DNA of 64,000 bases from Effusibacillus consociatus (GTDB lineage: Bacteria > Bacillota > Bacilli > Tumebacillales > Effusibacillaceae): positions 14,865 through 78,864 of the forward strand of contig NZ_JBHSHC010000132.1 of NCBI RefSeq assembly GCF_042652925.1, in the 5' to 3' direction. This document shows, one piece after another, positions 1-7,585 of the stretch. The translations under genes were made by a program, and so were the position numbers. Each line of letters starts with the position of its first letter. Within the stretch, counting starts at the first letter, position 1. The notes beneath the pieces were generated by a model. That model did no database searches and was not told the origin of the DNA. It worked only from the letters and a program-made list of their open reading frames with translations.

Positions 1-738
1 GTCGAGCGGTTTATCAAACGTGAGTGATATGGAACGGGTATCAGGGACGTGAGCACCATCGTTCATTCGAGTAGTATCAAACGATACAACTTTATTTTTT
101 GTTTGTGTATGCTCCATTTCTTGGGAACGAAATAATTCTTCAAGAGCTACTTCACTTGAAAGAGCCTCTAAAATCTGGACGGAAGGGTTTAGACTTTGAA
201 GTCGTGCAATTAGGTCGGTTATAACCTCCGGTGTTGCGATATCAGTTTTTGTAACAATTATCTTGTCTGCAGCCGAAATTTGTTTTATCGATTCCGGCTG
301 CCGGCTCAGGTGCAAGTTCCCATTGACCGCATCTACAGTTACAAGCACCAGATCAACATAGTAATGGTGTTGAAGAACCGGGTCGGTTAAAATAGTAAAA
401 ATAATCGGCGCCGGATCGGCAAGACCACTTGTTTCTATGATTATACGTTCCACACGCGAAATGACCCCGCGTTGATCCATATCCAGTAGATCTTTAAGAG
501 CCTTTACGAGATCATCCCTTACAGTACAACAAAGACACCCGCCGCCCAGAAGAATTGTCTGCTCGTCAATTTTTCGAAGCAAATGATGGTCAAGACCAAC
601 TTTCCCAAACTCATTTACTAAAACGGCGGTATTTTTCATACTTGGCTCCGAAAGAACCTTATTCAAAAGAGTGGTCTTGCCGCTTCCGAGAAATCCCGTA
701 ACCACTGTTACCGGTCGCTTTTTAGTGTTACTTCTCAT
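1..738 (-). CDS. CobW/G3E-family GTPase (3' end outside window)
   Basis: A G3E P-loop GTPase of the CobW/YciC type. Such proteins act as metal-insertion chaperones or metallochaperones. The first residues carry the Walker A motif TGFLGSGKTTLLN. A conserved GGGCLCCTVRDDL (CxCC metal-binding motif) follows, then ETSGLADPAP. The ATG at 738 has a good GGAGA ribosome binding site. The reading frame is still open at base 1, so 246 codons are visible and the C-terminal domain is mostly missing. It lies 12 bases after the 114-residue CxxC protein, so the two are probably cotranscribed. Which metalloenzyme it serves cannot be told; a hydrolase of the neighbouring nitrogen cluster is possible. Confidence 0.9.
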   Translation of the reverse strand, partial: MRSNTKKRPVTVVTGFLGSGKTTLLNKVLSEPSMKNTAVLVNEFGKVGLDHHLLRKIDEQTILLGGGCLCCTVRDDLVKALKDLLDMDQRGVISRVERIIIETSGLADPAPIIFTILTDPVLQHHYYVDLVLVTVDAVNGNLHLSRQPESIKQISAADKIIVTKTDIATPEVITDLIARLQSLNPSVQILEALSSEVALEELFRSQEMEHTQTKNKVVSFDTTRMNDGAHVPDTRSISLTFDKPLD

Positions 739-750
739 GTTCTTGTCTCC

Positions 751-1095
751 CTATTGCCTTTGATTCGATAGCAGATGCCCGATCAATAAAGGGTCCAGCG
801 GATCGAGCGGCCGACCAACTATTTTTTCAGCAGCCGGCCACAATGCTCCCAGGTCATGAATAATCTCAGTACGCCCCTTTTTATCACGAAGGACGTATTT
901 GCTTCCAGTCCAATCCTCCAATGTCAGACCGTAATAGCGAAGAATTTTGTTGGTAACACGTGTCCGGTGGTGGCGGTCTCGTTGACGAGATCTTTGATAT
1001 TGCCCGACTACCACTGCAGACCCGTTCCCGTTACTCTCGATCTTTCGATCCGTCCAATGGATTTGCATCACGGATTCACCGCAAAGCACACACAT
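751..1095 (-). CDS. Conserved small CxxC protein upstream of G3E GTPase
   Basis: A 114-residue soluble protein that begins MCVLCGE, so a CxxC pair sits at the extreme N-terminus. The rest is basic (RSRQRDRHHRTRV) followed by a more ordinary globular stretch. The ATG at 1095 has GGAGGG seven bases upstream. I do not recognise a named family. The CxxC motif and the adjacent G3E metallochaperone-like GTPase suggest a metal-binding partner, which is inference. It follows the deacetylase gene after a terminator-like hairpin, so it may be expressed by read-through. Confidence 0.75.
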   Translation of the reverse strand: MCVLCGESVMQIHWTDRKIESNGNGSAVVVGQYQRSRQRDRHHRTRVTNKILRYYGLTLEDWTGSKYVLRDKKGRTEIIHDLGALWPAAEKIVGRPLDPLDPLLIGHLLSNQRQ

Positions 1096-1133
1096 TTTCT
1101 ATCCCTCCGGTTGCAGTATTTTAAAAATAAGCA

Positions 1134-1154
1134 GGCTGATCAATTCGATCAGCC
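1134..1154 (-). terminator. Hairpin terminator after deacetylase gene
   Basis: Perfect 8-bp inverted repeat GGCTGATC / GATCAGCC with a 5-base loop. Read on the minus strand it is followed by a T-rich run (TTATTTTTAAAA). It lies 22 bases past the deacetylase stop. Confidence 0.7.
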
Positions 1155-1175
1155 GTAAAAGCTTGCCCTTCCAAA

Positions 1176-2063
1176 TTATTTGTTTCTTGGGAAACGGTTT
1201 CTAAAGTCGTCGGCAATTTCATCGAATGTCGCCCAGCGAACCCCTTCGTGGCCGTTGATGTATTCGATTAAACGTTCGTGCATCAGCAGAACTTGCGGTC
1301 TTCCGCTCACATCCGGATGAATGGTCATTGTGAATACCGCATAGTCATGTTCACGATAAACCCAATCGAACTGGTCCTTCCACATTTGCTCAATATCCCG
1401 CGGATTTACGAAACCGTGGCTGTTCGGGGATTTCTTGATAAACATCATCGGAGGAAGATCATCCAGGTACCAGTTAGCAGGAATTTCAATGAGATCTGTT
1501 TCTACACCCCGTTCAAGCGGCTTCATCCATTGGTGAGCTTCCAGTTCATAGTCGATATTGGTCCACTTATCTCCTACACGAACATAGTAGGGATGGAAAT
1601 CGTTGTGCATTAAGCTGTGGTCATACTTAATCCCGTGCTTCAAGAGCAGCTCATTGGTACCGTTGGAGAACTCCCACCAAGGAGCAACATAACCAGTCGG
1701 ACGTTTACCGGAAACTTTTTCAACCAGGTCGATACATTTGAGGAGAACGTCCTCTTCCTGCTTCGGGGTCATGGCAATTGGATTTTCATGGGAATATCCG
1801 TGGATTCCAATTTCGTGACCGCCCTCTACCACCATACGGATTTGCTCGGGGAATGTCTCGATCGAGTGACCCGGGATAAACCACGTTGTTTTTAAATTAT
1901 ATTTATCAAAAAGTTTCAGGAGACGGGGAGTCCCTATTTCACCTGCGAAAAGGCCCCGTGAAATGTCATCCGGCGAATCTTCACCACCATAAGAACCAAG
2001 CCAACCTGCTACTGCATCTACGTCGACTCCATATGCAACAAAGATTTCCTTTTTCCTGGTCAT
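1176..2063 (-). CDS. Polysaccharide deacetylase-family (PuuE/PgdA-like) hydrolase
   Basis: A 295-residue NodB-fold enzyme (carbohydrate esterase 4 superfamily) without a signal peptide, so probably cytoplasmic. Motif 1 appears as YGVDVDA and motif 2 as GIHGYSHENP, which holds the H-x3-H metal pair. The lack of export and the full-length fold resemble the HpPgdA/PuuE branch. PuuE members of that branch are allantoinases rather than peptidoglycan deacetylases. Its place behind an NCS1 permease and an N-carbamoyl-type amidohydrolase favours hydrolysis of a ureide or other C-N substrate. The substrate is not determined. It is the third gene of the sigma-54-driven unit. Confidence 0.8.
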   Translation of the reverse strand: MTRKKEIFVAYGVDVDAVAGWLGSYGGEDSPDDISRGLFAGEIGTPRLLKLFDKYNLKTTWFIPGHSIETFPEQIRMVVEGGHEIGIHGYSHENPIAMTPKQEEDVLLKCIDLVEKVSGKRPTGYVAPWWEFSNGTNELLLKHGIKYDHSLMHNDFHPYYVRVGDKWTNIDYELEAHQWMKPLERGVETDLIEIPANWYLDDLPPMMFIKKSPNSHGFVNPRDIEQMWKDQFDWVYREHDYAVFTMTIHPDVSGRPQVLLMHERLIEYINGHEGVRWATFDEIADDFRNRFPRNK

Positions 2064-2127
2064 TCAGATCACTGCCCCTTTTCATAAAGTTATAATTATT
2101 ACAAATATTAGACATAATTTAGTAGAA

Positions 2128-2144
2128 ATCCTTTTTGCAAGGAT
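2128..2144 (-). terminator. Weak hairpin between permease and deacetylase genes
   Basis: 6-bp stem ATCCTT / AAGGAT with a TTTGC loop, just after the permease stop. On the minus strand it is followed by TTCTAC, so any termination would be partial. Confidence 0.3.
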
Positions 2145-2155
2145 CCGGGATCCAG

Positions 2156-3619
2156 TTATACGGCCTCGGTTGTTACTGATTTTCCGGAAGGAACTCCAAC
2201 TTCAAACGGAATATCCCAATCCCGGCCAGCAGTCGTTCCAAGATACTCATCTGAGTAATTGGATTCAACTTCAGCCTGCTTGTGCCGGTTCAAGTACCAA
2301 CCTTTCATCAGAACATAGTAAGCAATAAATCCAACCGGGAATCCAACAAGATACATATATTCCATGAAATACAGGGCCAAACCGCCTCCGATAATCCAGG
2401 CCAACATACCGGCCAAGTTCACTCCGCCATCGTATTTAAACTGTCCGTCTTCCCTGTAGAGATCATTAACATTGAGACGACGTTTCCGAATCACGTAGTA
2501 GTCACAGATGATGATCCCCGCAACAGCCGAGAGAATTGCACCATAATACCCGAGGTATGTGAACAACTGGTTGAGGATTGCCCAAGGTTGAACGATGGTT
2601 CCGACTATTCCTGCAAGAACAATTCCTGTTACCATTGACATCCGGATACCCGCACCGGCATTGACAAATGTAAGGGCGGCCGGAATAAGGTTAGCTGCGG
2701 TGTTGGTGGACCATTGTGCCAACACAATCATCAAAAGAAGAACTACATATGCCCAACCGGATGCCGTTCCTTGAATTACTTCAATCGGATTCCAGTTTCC
2801 TGCACCGAGGATACTGACGGCACCAATCACACCCATAAAGGTTTGAACCAACGGCAAAGCCGTTATATGAGGCCAGAAGCTGTTCCAATTTCGCTTTACC
2901 CAGCTTTTTTCCCCTTTTGTGGTTTTAATATAACGGGTAATGTTCGGAATGTCGACCGCTAATGCAGACCAGAATCCCATGTTCGCTACCATTACCAAGA
3001 ACCAGGAAGTGGTGGTTTTTGTTCCCTCATACGCCAAGATATCGATACCTTTCGCTTCAGCCATTCCACTCATCTTAAACAGGAGCCAGAATGAGATGAC
3101 GATAATGGATGGCGCGGCAACCACTGCAAATCGGTCGATCGCTTTGATTCCCATTGCCGTATTAATAATTTGAACCGCCGCAAAAACAACGTACCAGACG
3201 AACCAGGAGTCAAAGCCTGTCATCTTGGCAACAAGCGCATTGATCGCGATTGCCCCTAGATAGGTTTGAATACCAAACCAGATTGCGGCTACAATTCCCC
3301 GGCTAACTGCTGGCAAATGGACACCGGCGGTACCAAAAGGCGCACGCATATAAGCGGCAAAGGACAAACCATGCTCAATTCCGATGTCTCCGCTTAGGCT
3401 CCCGATTAATGCAATCGCGAGGTTGGCGATTAAAATCGCAGATGCGACACCCCAGATCGACATGGAATCAATTCCGTTCCCGCCAATCATGAAGGTGGCA
3501 ATAATCACCGCCATACCTACCCAAATATTAAAGAAACCAAAACCGCTAATTACACGGTCTTTTCCGTGGACGGGAACAATGTCCCGGGAGACCAAATTGT
3601 TTCTTTTCATATTTGTCAT
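2156..3619 (-). CDS. NCS1-family nucleobase/allantoin/hydantoin permease
   Basis: A roughly 490-residue integral membrane protein with about 12 hydrophobic segments. The N-terminus has the NCS1 pattern (SRDIVPV followed by GFGFFNIWVGM), as in uracil, allantoin and hydantoin cation symporters. It would import a nitrogen-rich heterocycle or ureide. The frame stays open up to 3649, overlapping the hydrolase stop. The ATG at 3619 is preferred because GGGGG lies about eight bases before it. It is sandwiched between a carbon-nitrogen hydrolase and a PuuE-like deacetylase, so its substrate is probably what they degrade. The exact substrate is not visible. Confidence 0.88.
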   Translation of the reverse strand: MTNMKRNNLVSRDIVPVHGKDRVISGFGFFNIWVGMAVIIATFMIGGNGIDSMSIWGVASAILIANLAIALIGSLSGDIGIEHGLSFAAYMRAPFGTAGVHLPAVSRGIVAAIWFGIQTYLGAIAINALVAKMTGFDSWFVWYVVFAAVQIINTAMGIKAIDRFAVVAAPSIIVISFWLLFKMSGMAEAKGIDILAYEGTKTTTSWFLVMVANMGFWSALAVDIPNITRYIKTTKGEKSWVKRNWNSFWPHITALPLVQTFMGVIGAVSILGAGNWNPIEVIQGTASGWAYVVLLLMIVLAQWSTNTAANLIPAALTFVNAGAGIRMSMVTGIVLAGIVGTIVQPWAILNQLFTYLGYYGAILSAVAGIIICDYYVIRKRRLNVNDLYREDGQFKYDGGVNLAGMLAWIIGGGLALYFMEYMYLVGFPVGFIAYYVLMKGWYLNRHKQAEVESNYSDEYLGTTAGRDWDIPFEVGVPSGKSVTTEAV

Positions 3620-3645
3620 CCTATACACCCCCTGCTTATTTTTTC

Positions 3646-4455
3646 TCATTTGCTGGCCAAGCCTTTTAAAACAACGCTTTTGTTCAAATCTCGCAAGTAA
3701 GGTATCGATCTGCGTTGTCTTGCAACCATATCCAGATCAATCTCGGATATAACCACTTCGTCTTCTTGAGAAGCTTCCGCGAGGACCATTCCCTGCGGAT
3801 TTACAATTCGACTGGTTCCTCCAAATGTTGTTTCGCCTTTTTCCGTTCCTGTACGGTTACACGCGAGTACATAAATACCGTTTTCCAAAGCCCTCGAACG
3901 AGTGGCCACATCCCATGCGTAAAGACGAGCCTTGCCGAATGCCGATGGATAAACTACAATATCGGCACCGCTTAATGTCAAAATACGGGCACCTTCAGGG
4001 AATCCAACTTCGTAACAAATCTGCATTCCGAGACGAGCAAATCCGAGATCAAAAACCGGAAATTCTTCACCTTTCGTAAACCTTGTATTCTCTGTGTCCC
4101 AGAGATGAATTTTTCGGTAAGAACCAATCAGTCCGTTAGGCCCAACTGCCACTGCAGTGTCATAAATGAGTCCATCGGTTTGACCTTTCTCCAGAAAGCA
4201 TCCGACCAGATAAATTCCGCTTCGTGCACTGATTTCACTCATCCAGTGGGTTGTGAATCCAGGAATAGATTCGGCGAGATCCAAATCGTTCTCTTCGACG
4301 CGATACCCGGTATTGAATAACTCCGGAAGGACGATCAGCCTGGCCCCTTGATGAATAGCTTCCTCAACCAGTTTCTTCGCTTTTGCCAGATTTTCTTCTT
4401 TATTACCCAAGATACAATTCATCTGAATGGCTGCGGCTTTTAATACATTAGACAT
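3646..4455 (-). CDS. Carbon-nitrogen hydrolase (N-carbamoyl/omega-amidase type)
   Basis: A 269-residue nitrilase-superfamily amidohydrolase with the full catalytic triad: Glu45 (VLPELFNTGY), Lys115 (YRKIHLW) and Cys147 (MQICYE). Such enzymes cleave N-carbamoyl amino acids, beta-ureidopropionate or omega-amides. A longer frame reaches 4536, but that start lies upstream of the sigma-54 promoter at 4494-4509. The ATG at 4455, with a GAAAGGAGGG ribosome binding site, is therefore the real start. It is the first gene of the sigma-54 unit, so the pathway probably ends in release of ammonia. The substrate is unknown. Confidence 0.88.
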   Translation of the reverse strand: MSNVLKAAAIQMNCILGNKEENLAKAKKLVEEAIHQGARLIVLPELFNTGYRVEENDLDLAESIPGFTTHWMSEISARSGIYLVGCFLEKGQTDGLIYDTAVAVGPNGLIGSYRKIHLWDTENTRFTKGEEFPVFDLGFARLGMQICYEVGFPEGARILTLSGADIVVYPSAFGKARLYAWDVATRSRALENGIYVLACNRTGTEKGETTFGGTSRIVNPQGMVLAEASQEDEVVISEIDLDMVARQRRSIPYLRDLNKSVVLKGLASK

Positions 4456-4493
4456 CCCTACCCTCCTTTCCCCATTTTCATTTAATTTAAATA

Positions 4494-4509
4494 TGCAAAT
4501 TTTGTGCCA
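4494..4509 (-). promoter_or_regulatory. Sigma-54 (-24/-12) promoter
   Basis: On the minus strand TGGCAC (4509-4504), five bases, then TTGCA (4498-4494). This is an essentially perfect match to the RpoN consensus TGGCAC-N5-TTGCW. Transcription should start near 4484, leaving a 5' leader of about 30 bases before the hydrolase ATG at 4455. Confidence 0.9.
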
Positions 4510-4522
4510 AACAATAAATCGA

Positions 4523-4536
4523 GTGGAAAGTTCCAC
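4523..4536. promoter_or_regulatory. Dyad GTGGAA-N2-TTCCAC near sigma-54 promoter
   Basis: Perfect 6-bp inverted repeat located 14 bases upstream of the -24 element. It could bind a second regulator or a DNA-bending protein. No factor is recognised. Confidence 0.35.
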
Positions 4537-4606
4537 CCGATTTTCATGAAAAACGATCGTTTGTTTGAAAATAGAATCTCAAAGAAACAATATCGAAGAA
4601 GATTTC

Positions 4607-4723
4607 TATGCACCACTGCATAAACCAATTCTCCTTCCGTTACAAAAAATTCATAAACCATGCAAAAATCCGAGAGAACGGTTCGTTATGCTTATATGCA
4701 TAATGTTTATGCCTCGATGCATA
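4607..4723. promoter_or_regulatory. Three enhancer-type dyads TATGCN-N4-TGCATA
   Basis: Sites at 4607-4622 (TATGCA-CCAC-TGCATA), 4687-4702 (TATGCT-TATA-TGCATA) and 4708-4723 (TATGCC-TCGA-TGCATA). The right arm is identical in all three, and the last two are exactly 21 bp, two helical turns, apart. They lie about 100-215 bp upstream of the -24 element, the usual range for bacterial enhancers. The activator gene ends at 4726, directly beside them. Confidence 0.8.
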
Positions 4724-4725
4724 GC

Positions 4726-6756
4726 TTATTTTGCAAGTCCAAATTTGCTGATTTTTCTGCTTACAGTAGATTGGTTCACTCCTAACGCTTCCGCAATTTT
4801 GGTGGTTGTTCCATATCGTTCCTTGGCCATTGCTAAAAGCTGCCTTTCCAGTAAGTCAATCGCATCTTGCAGCGGCATGATATTCGTGATACTCACAGCC
4901 GTCGAACCACTCTGTCCATTCATTATGGCTTCCGGTAAGTGATGGACCTCGATTAGTTTTTGATCCGTCAACACCACCAGACGTTCTATAATATTTTGCA
5001 ACTCCCGTACATTACCGGGCCATTTGTACGTTTGTAACAGTTCCATCGCTTCAATGGAAAAAGACTTGTTCGAGTGATGTACATTGTTAAATTTCTCAAT
5101 GAAATGAAGAACCAATGGCAGAATGTCTTCTCTCCGTTCCCGAAGTGAAGGTATCCGTATGGGGACTACATTTAACCGATAATAGAGATCCTCACGAAAC
5201 AGCCCTCTCTTCACTTCTTCCTCCAAGTTGCGATTAGTTGCAGCAATGATTCGAACGTTAACCCGAACCGGCTTCGTCCCTCCTAGACGTACCACCTCTT
5301 TCTCCTGTAAAACCCGCAACAATTTCACTTGTAAGGAGAGTGGGATTTCTCCAATCTCGTCCAGAAATAAAGTACCTTCGTTAGCCGCTTCGAACAACCC
5401 CATTTTCCCGTGTTTGGAAGCACCCGTAAAAGCCCCTTTTTCGTATCCGAAGAGTTCGGATTCCAGTAAATTTTCCGGGATCGCCCCACAATTTACTTTA
5501 ATAAATGGCTTATCCTTCCTTTGGCTATTTTGATGAATATAAGAGGCCAGAACTTCTTTCCCCACCCCGGACTCACCAAGGATTAAAACCGTGGAATCGA
5601 CCTCGGCTACCTTACCGGCGAGAGCAATTACATTTCGCATTGATTCACTCTTGAAGACAAGCTGATCATTCTTCATTGCAAGTTGTCTTAGCTGTTCCAA
5701 CTCCCGTTTGTATCCTTCCATCAGTGACTTGATATCCTCTAACTCCAGTTGAAGTCTGCTTTCATGGGTAATATCCCGTGAAGTATTAATGACTCGGATA
5801 ATGTTTCCTTCCCCATTCTTGATGGGGGTACCGACTACCATCAGTCTTCTGCCGGTTTTCGTCGTTTGGATAGTCTGAACCTTTTCTTTCCTTTCCAACA
5901 CAAGACGGGTAATTGACGGTTTAAAAACTCCCTGTTTTTCCAATTCATGGACAGTTTTTCCCACCAGTTCTTCCGGTTTATATCCCCAGAGTTTTTCAGA
6001 GGCGGAACTAACCCGTAAAGTCATTCCTTCTCCATCTGAAACGTAAATGACATCGTAGCTGGTTTCAAATACGGCTTTCAGGTCCTGGGCAAGATTGGTG
6101 TATGCTTCAAGACCCATGGCGATTTTCTCTATTTCCTCCGCTTCCCAATACACCTGAATCGCCCCGATCGGTACTCCCTTATCCAAAATATTGGTTTGCG
6201 TATAAATTCCCTTTTTATCGTCCGTTATCTTAACTATGGTCTTTTTTTCATGACAGGAAAGCAGCTGCTCAAGCGAAGACGCCGGATCAACGTCCCGTAT
6301 GTGTCTTCCGAGCATTTCAAGCTGAGATACGCCTTGAGTTTTCAACTCCTCCTGATTCATAAAACAAATGGTTGCCTCCGAATCAATCACCGTAATACCA
6401 TGAGGCAGGGACATCAGGACTGTTTCATAATGATCTTTTTTTCTCTTCAAGGTGTGGTAGAAATACTTGTAAAGGTTCTCGCGTTCAATCCAACCCAAAA
6501 TTCTTTGATCATGGTTTATGACAATCCATATCGGGTGGACATCCCATTCCCCTTCTTCCGATTGAATCATTTGGAGAGACGCAATCCCAACAGGGACGAT
6601 CTGATTCTCTTGAGAAACGACTCCAATGATCCGTTCTTCCGAATCGCAAACCAGAACAATACCGCGTTCCAGGTACTGGTTAAGAGAAAGATCATTCTCC
6701 CAATCTGCTTCCGAAAGAATTTTATATTCCTTTTTCAAAAAACCTGTGATTTCCAT
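4726..6756 (-). CDS. Sigma-54-dependent activator (CBS-like, PAS, AAA+, Fis)
   Basis: A 676-residue bacterial enhancer-binding protein. An N-terminal CBS-like part (residues 1-105) is followed by two PAS regions (about 110-220 and 240-350) and a short coiled linker. The AAA+ core (about 365-600) has Walker A GESGVGKE, the sigma-54 contact loop GAFTGA and Walker B LFLDEIG. A Fis-type helix-turn-helix (TKIAEALGVNQSTVSRKI) closes the protein. It lies directly upstream of the sigma-54 promoter and dyads, so it very probably drives the hydrolase-permease-deacetylase operon. The signal may be a PAS or CBS ligand. The GTG at 6765 is in frame, but the ATG at 6756 has GGGTGAGA seven bases ahead and is preferred. 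Confidence 0.92.
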   Translation of the reverse strand: MEITGFLKKEYKILSEADWENDLSLNQYLERGIVLVCDSEERIIGVVSQENQIVPVGIASLQMIQSEEGEWDVHPIWIVINHDQRILGWIERENLYKYFYHTLKRKKDHYETVLMSLPHGITVIDSEATICFMNQEELKTQGVSQLEMLGRHIRDVDPASSLEQLLSCHEKKTIVKITDDKKGIYTQTNILDKGVPIGAIQVYWEAEEIEKIAMGLEAYTNLAQDLKAVFETSYDVIYVSDGEGMTLRVSSASEKLWGYKPEELVGKTVHELEKQGVFKPSITRLVLERKEKVQTIQTTKTGRRLMVVGTPIKNGEGNIIRVINTSRDITHESRLQLELEDIKSLMEGYKRELEQLRQLAMKNDQLVFKSESMRNVIALAGKVAEVDSTVLILGESGVGKEVLASYIHQNSQRKDKPFIKVNCGAIPENLLESELFGYEKGAFTGASKHGKMGLFEAANEGTLFLDEIGEIPLSLQVKLLRVLQEKEVVRLGGTKPVRVNVRIIAATNRNLEEEVKRGLFREDLYYRLNVVPIRIPSLRERREDILPLVLHFIEKFNNVHHSNKSFSIEAMELLQTYKWPGNVRELQNIIERLVVLTDQKLIEVHHLPEAIMNGQSGSTAVSITNIMPLQDAIDLLERQLLAMAKERYGTTTKIAEALGVNQSTVSRKISKFGLAK

Positions 6757-6823
6757 TTCTCTCACCCGAAATCGCGAAAAATCGAATTTTTTGCAGCATT
6801 CAAAACGTATAGTGATGATTTCA

Positions 6824-6957
6824 GTGTACTACAAGTATTACTTCCCAATCCATATACGGTTGTTCCTTTTCCAATGAAGAGACATAAAAACGAAAGCTGC
6901 TCCATGCGCACTGCTCGGGAACCTTAATCATGTTGGCCCGGACGGGATTCAAATGTT
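6824..6957 (-). pseudogene. RAYT (IS200-like) transposase C-terminal fragment
   Basis: The minus strand encodes HLNPVRANMIKVPEQCAWSS, which is the strongly conserved C-terminal signature of REP-associated tyrosine transposases. The catalytic N-terminal half is absent. The fragment begins exactly where a GTGACAGGCACC repeat ends. It is surely inactive and is a remnant of the element that spread the nearby repeats. Confidence 0.75.
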
Positions 6958-6981
6958 TCGGGGAGTGACAGGCACCAAACC

Positions 6982-7159
6982 TTTTATTGATGATACAGTT
7001 GGAGAGTACGGAGCTGTAAGCCTTTGGGAAAATAGAGAGGATGCAGAAGCTGCGAATGATAGAATTTACCCTCAAGTACGCCAATCATTAGGCCACTCGG
7101 TAAAGGTTGCGCCAGACATCCGAATATTCGAGGTTTATGAACCTTCAGCACAAAAGTAA
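6982..7159 (+). pseudogene. 5'-truncated ABM-like (monooxygenase-fold) protein
   Basis: The frame reads GEYGAVSLWENREDAEAAND and ends ...IRIFEVYEPSAQK at 7159. This matches the C-terminal half of small antibiotic-biosynthesis-monooxygenase-fold proteins. The N-terminal half and start are replaced by the REP-like repeat at 6959-6981, so the gene is broken. A proper terminator still follows it. The nominal in-frame ATG at 6953 lies in the repeat and is not a real start. Confidence 0.6.
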
Positions 7160-7183
7160 GAGGCCGATGGCCTCTTTTGTTTT
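7160..7183 (+). terminator. Terminator after the ABM fragment
   Basis: GAGGCC-GAT-GGCCTC followed by TTTTGTTTT, a canonical rho-independent terminator on the plus strand. Confidence 0.8.
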
Positions 7184-7407
7184 GCAGGCATCTCACCACT
7201 GGTTGACGAAAGTCTCCGAAAAGGAGGCATCAAGTTGACACCTATTTATTATCGGGGCGTGACAGGCACCAAACCAAATGTTTCGGGGAGTGACAGGCAC
7301 CAATCCCTCAACAATTATCGGGGCGTCGGGGCGTTACAGGCACCAAACCATTAATTATGCGGCGAGTTAGCACTACCTTTTGCAGTTAGTTCGAATTTAT
7401 TGAAAGA

Positions 7408-7436
7408 GCCTACCGCATCTATACGGTAGGCCCTTT
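7408..7436 (+). terminator. Orphan terminator-like hairpin
   Basis: 8-bp perfect stem GCCTACCG / CGGTAGGC with an 8-base loop, then CCTTTC. No gene precedes it, so it is probably left from a deleted gene. Confidence 0.4.
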
Positions 7437-7541
7437 CGACATTTTTCGAGCGGTGACAGGCACCCAGTTAATCATATTATTCGAAAACCCAATAAAATCA
7501 ATGACCTTCGAAAACCCAAAAAGATATACTTTCTATTACGA

Positions 7542-7571
7542 CAAGAAAAGGAATCCGATTTCTCGGACTCC
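7542..7571 (-). terminator. Terminator of the S-layer gene
   Basis: Imperfect stem GGAGTCCGA / TCGGATTCC (minus strand) followed by TTTTCTT, 15 bases after the S-layer stop. Confidence 0.75.
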
Positions 7572-7585
7572 TTTAATCATATCAA

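Larger units (their letters stand above)
6959..7467. repeat. Five GTGACAGGCACC REP-like repeats
   Basis: Copies at 6959-6981, 7253-7275, 7284-7306, 7327-7349 and 7447-7467, all in the same orientation. The core is CGGGG(A/C)GTGACAGGCACCAA(A/T)CC, and the fifth copy is more divergent. Each contains a GTG-ACAGG-CAC mini-hairpin. The first copy abuts the transposase fragment, which supports a RAYT/REP relationship. Spacing is irregular, so this is not a CRISPR array. The stretch from 6766 to 7541 otherwise holds only gene fragments and hairpins. Confidence 0.8.

Noticed and set aside
4456..4536. N-terminal extension of the carbon-nitrogen hydrolase
   Set aside because: The sigma-54 promoter lies inside it, so this part is upstream of the transcript.
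6953..7159. Intact 68-residue plus-strand gene
   Set aside because: Its start lies in a REP-like repeat; only the last two thirds resemble an ABM-fold protein, so it is a truncated remnant.
6959..7467. Possible CRISPR array
   Set aside because: The repeats are spaced at 8 to 271 bases and do not have equal spacers; no cas genes are present. A RAYT/REP family explains them better.
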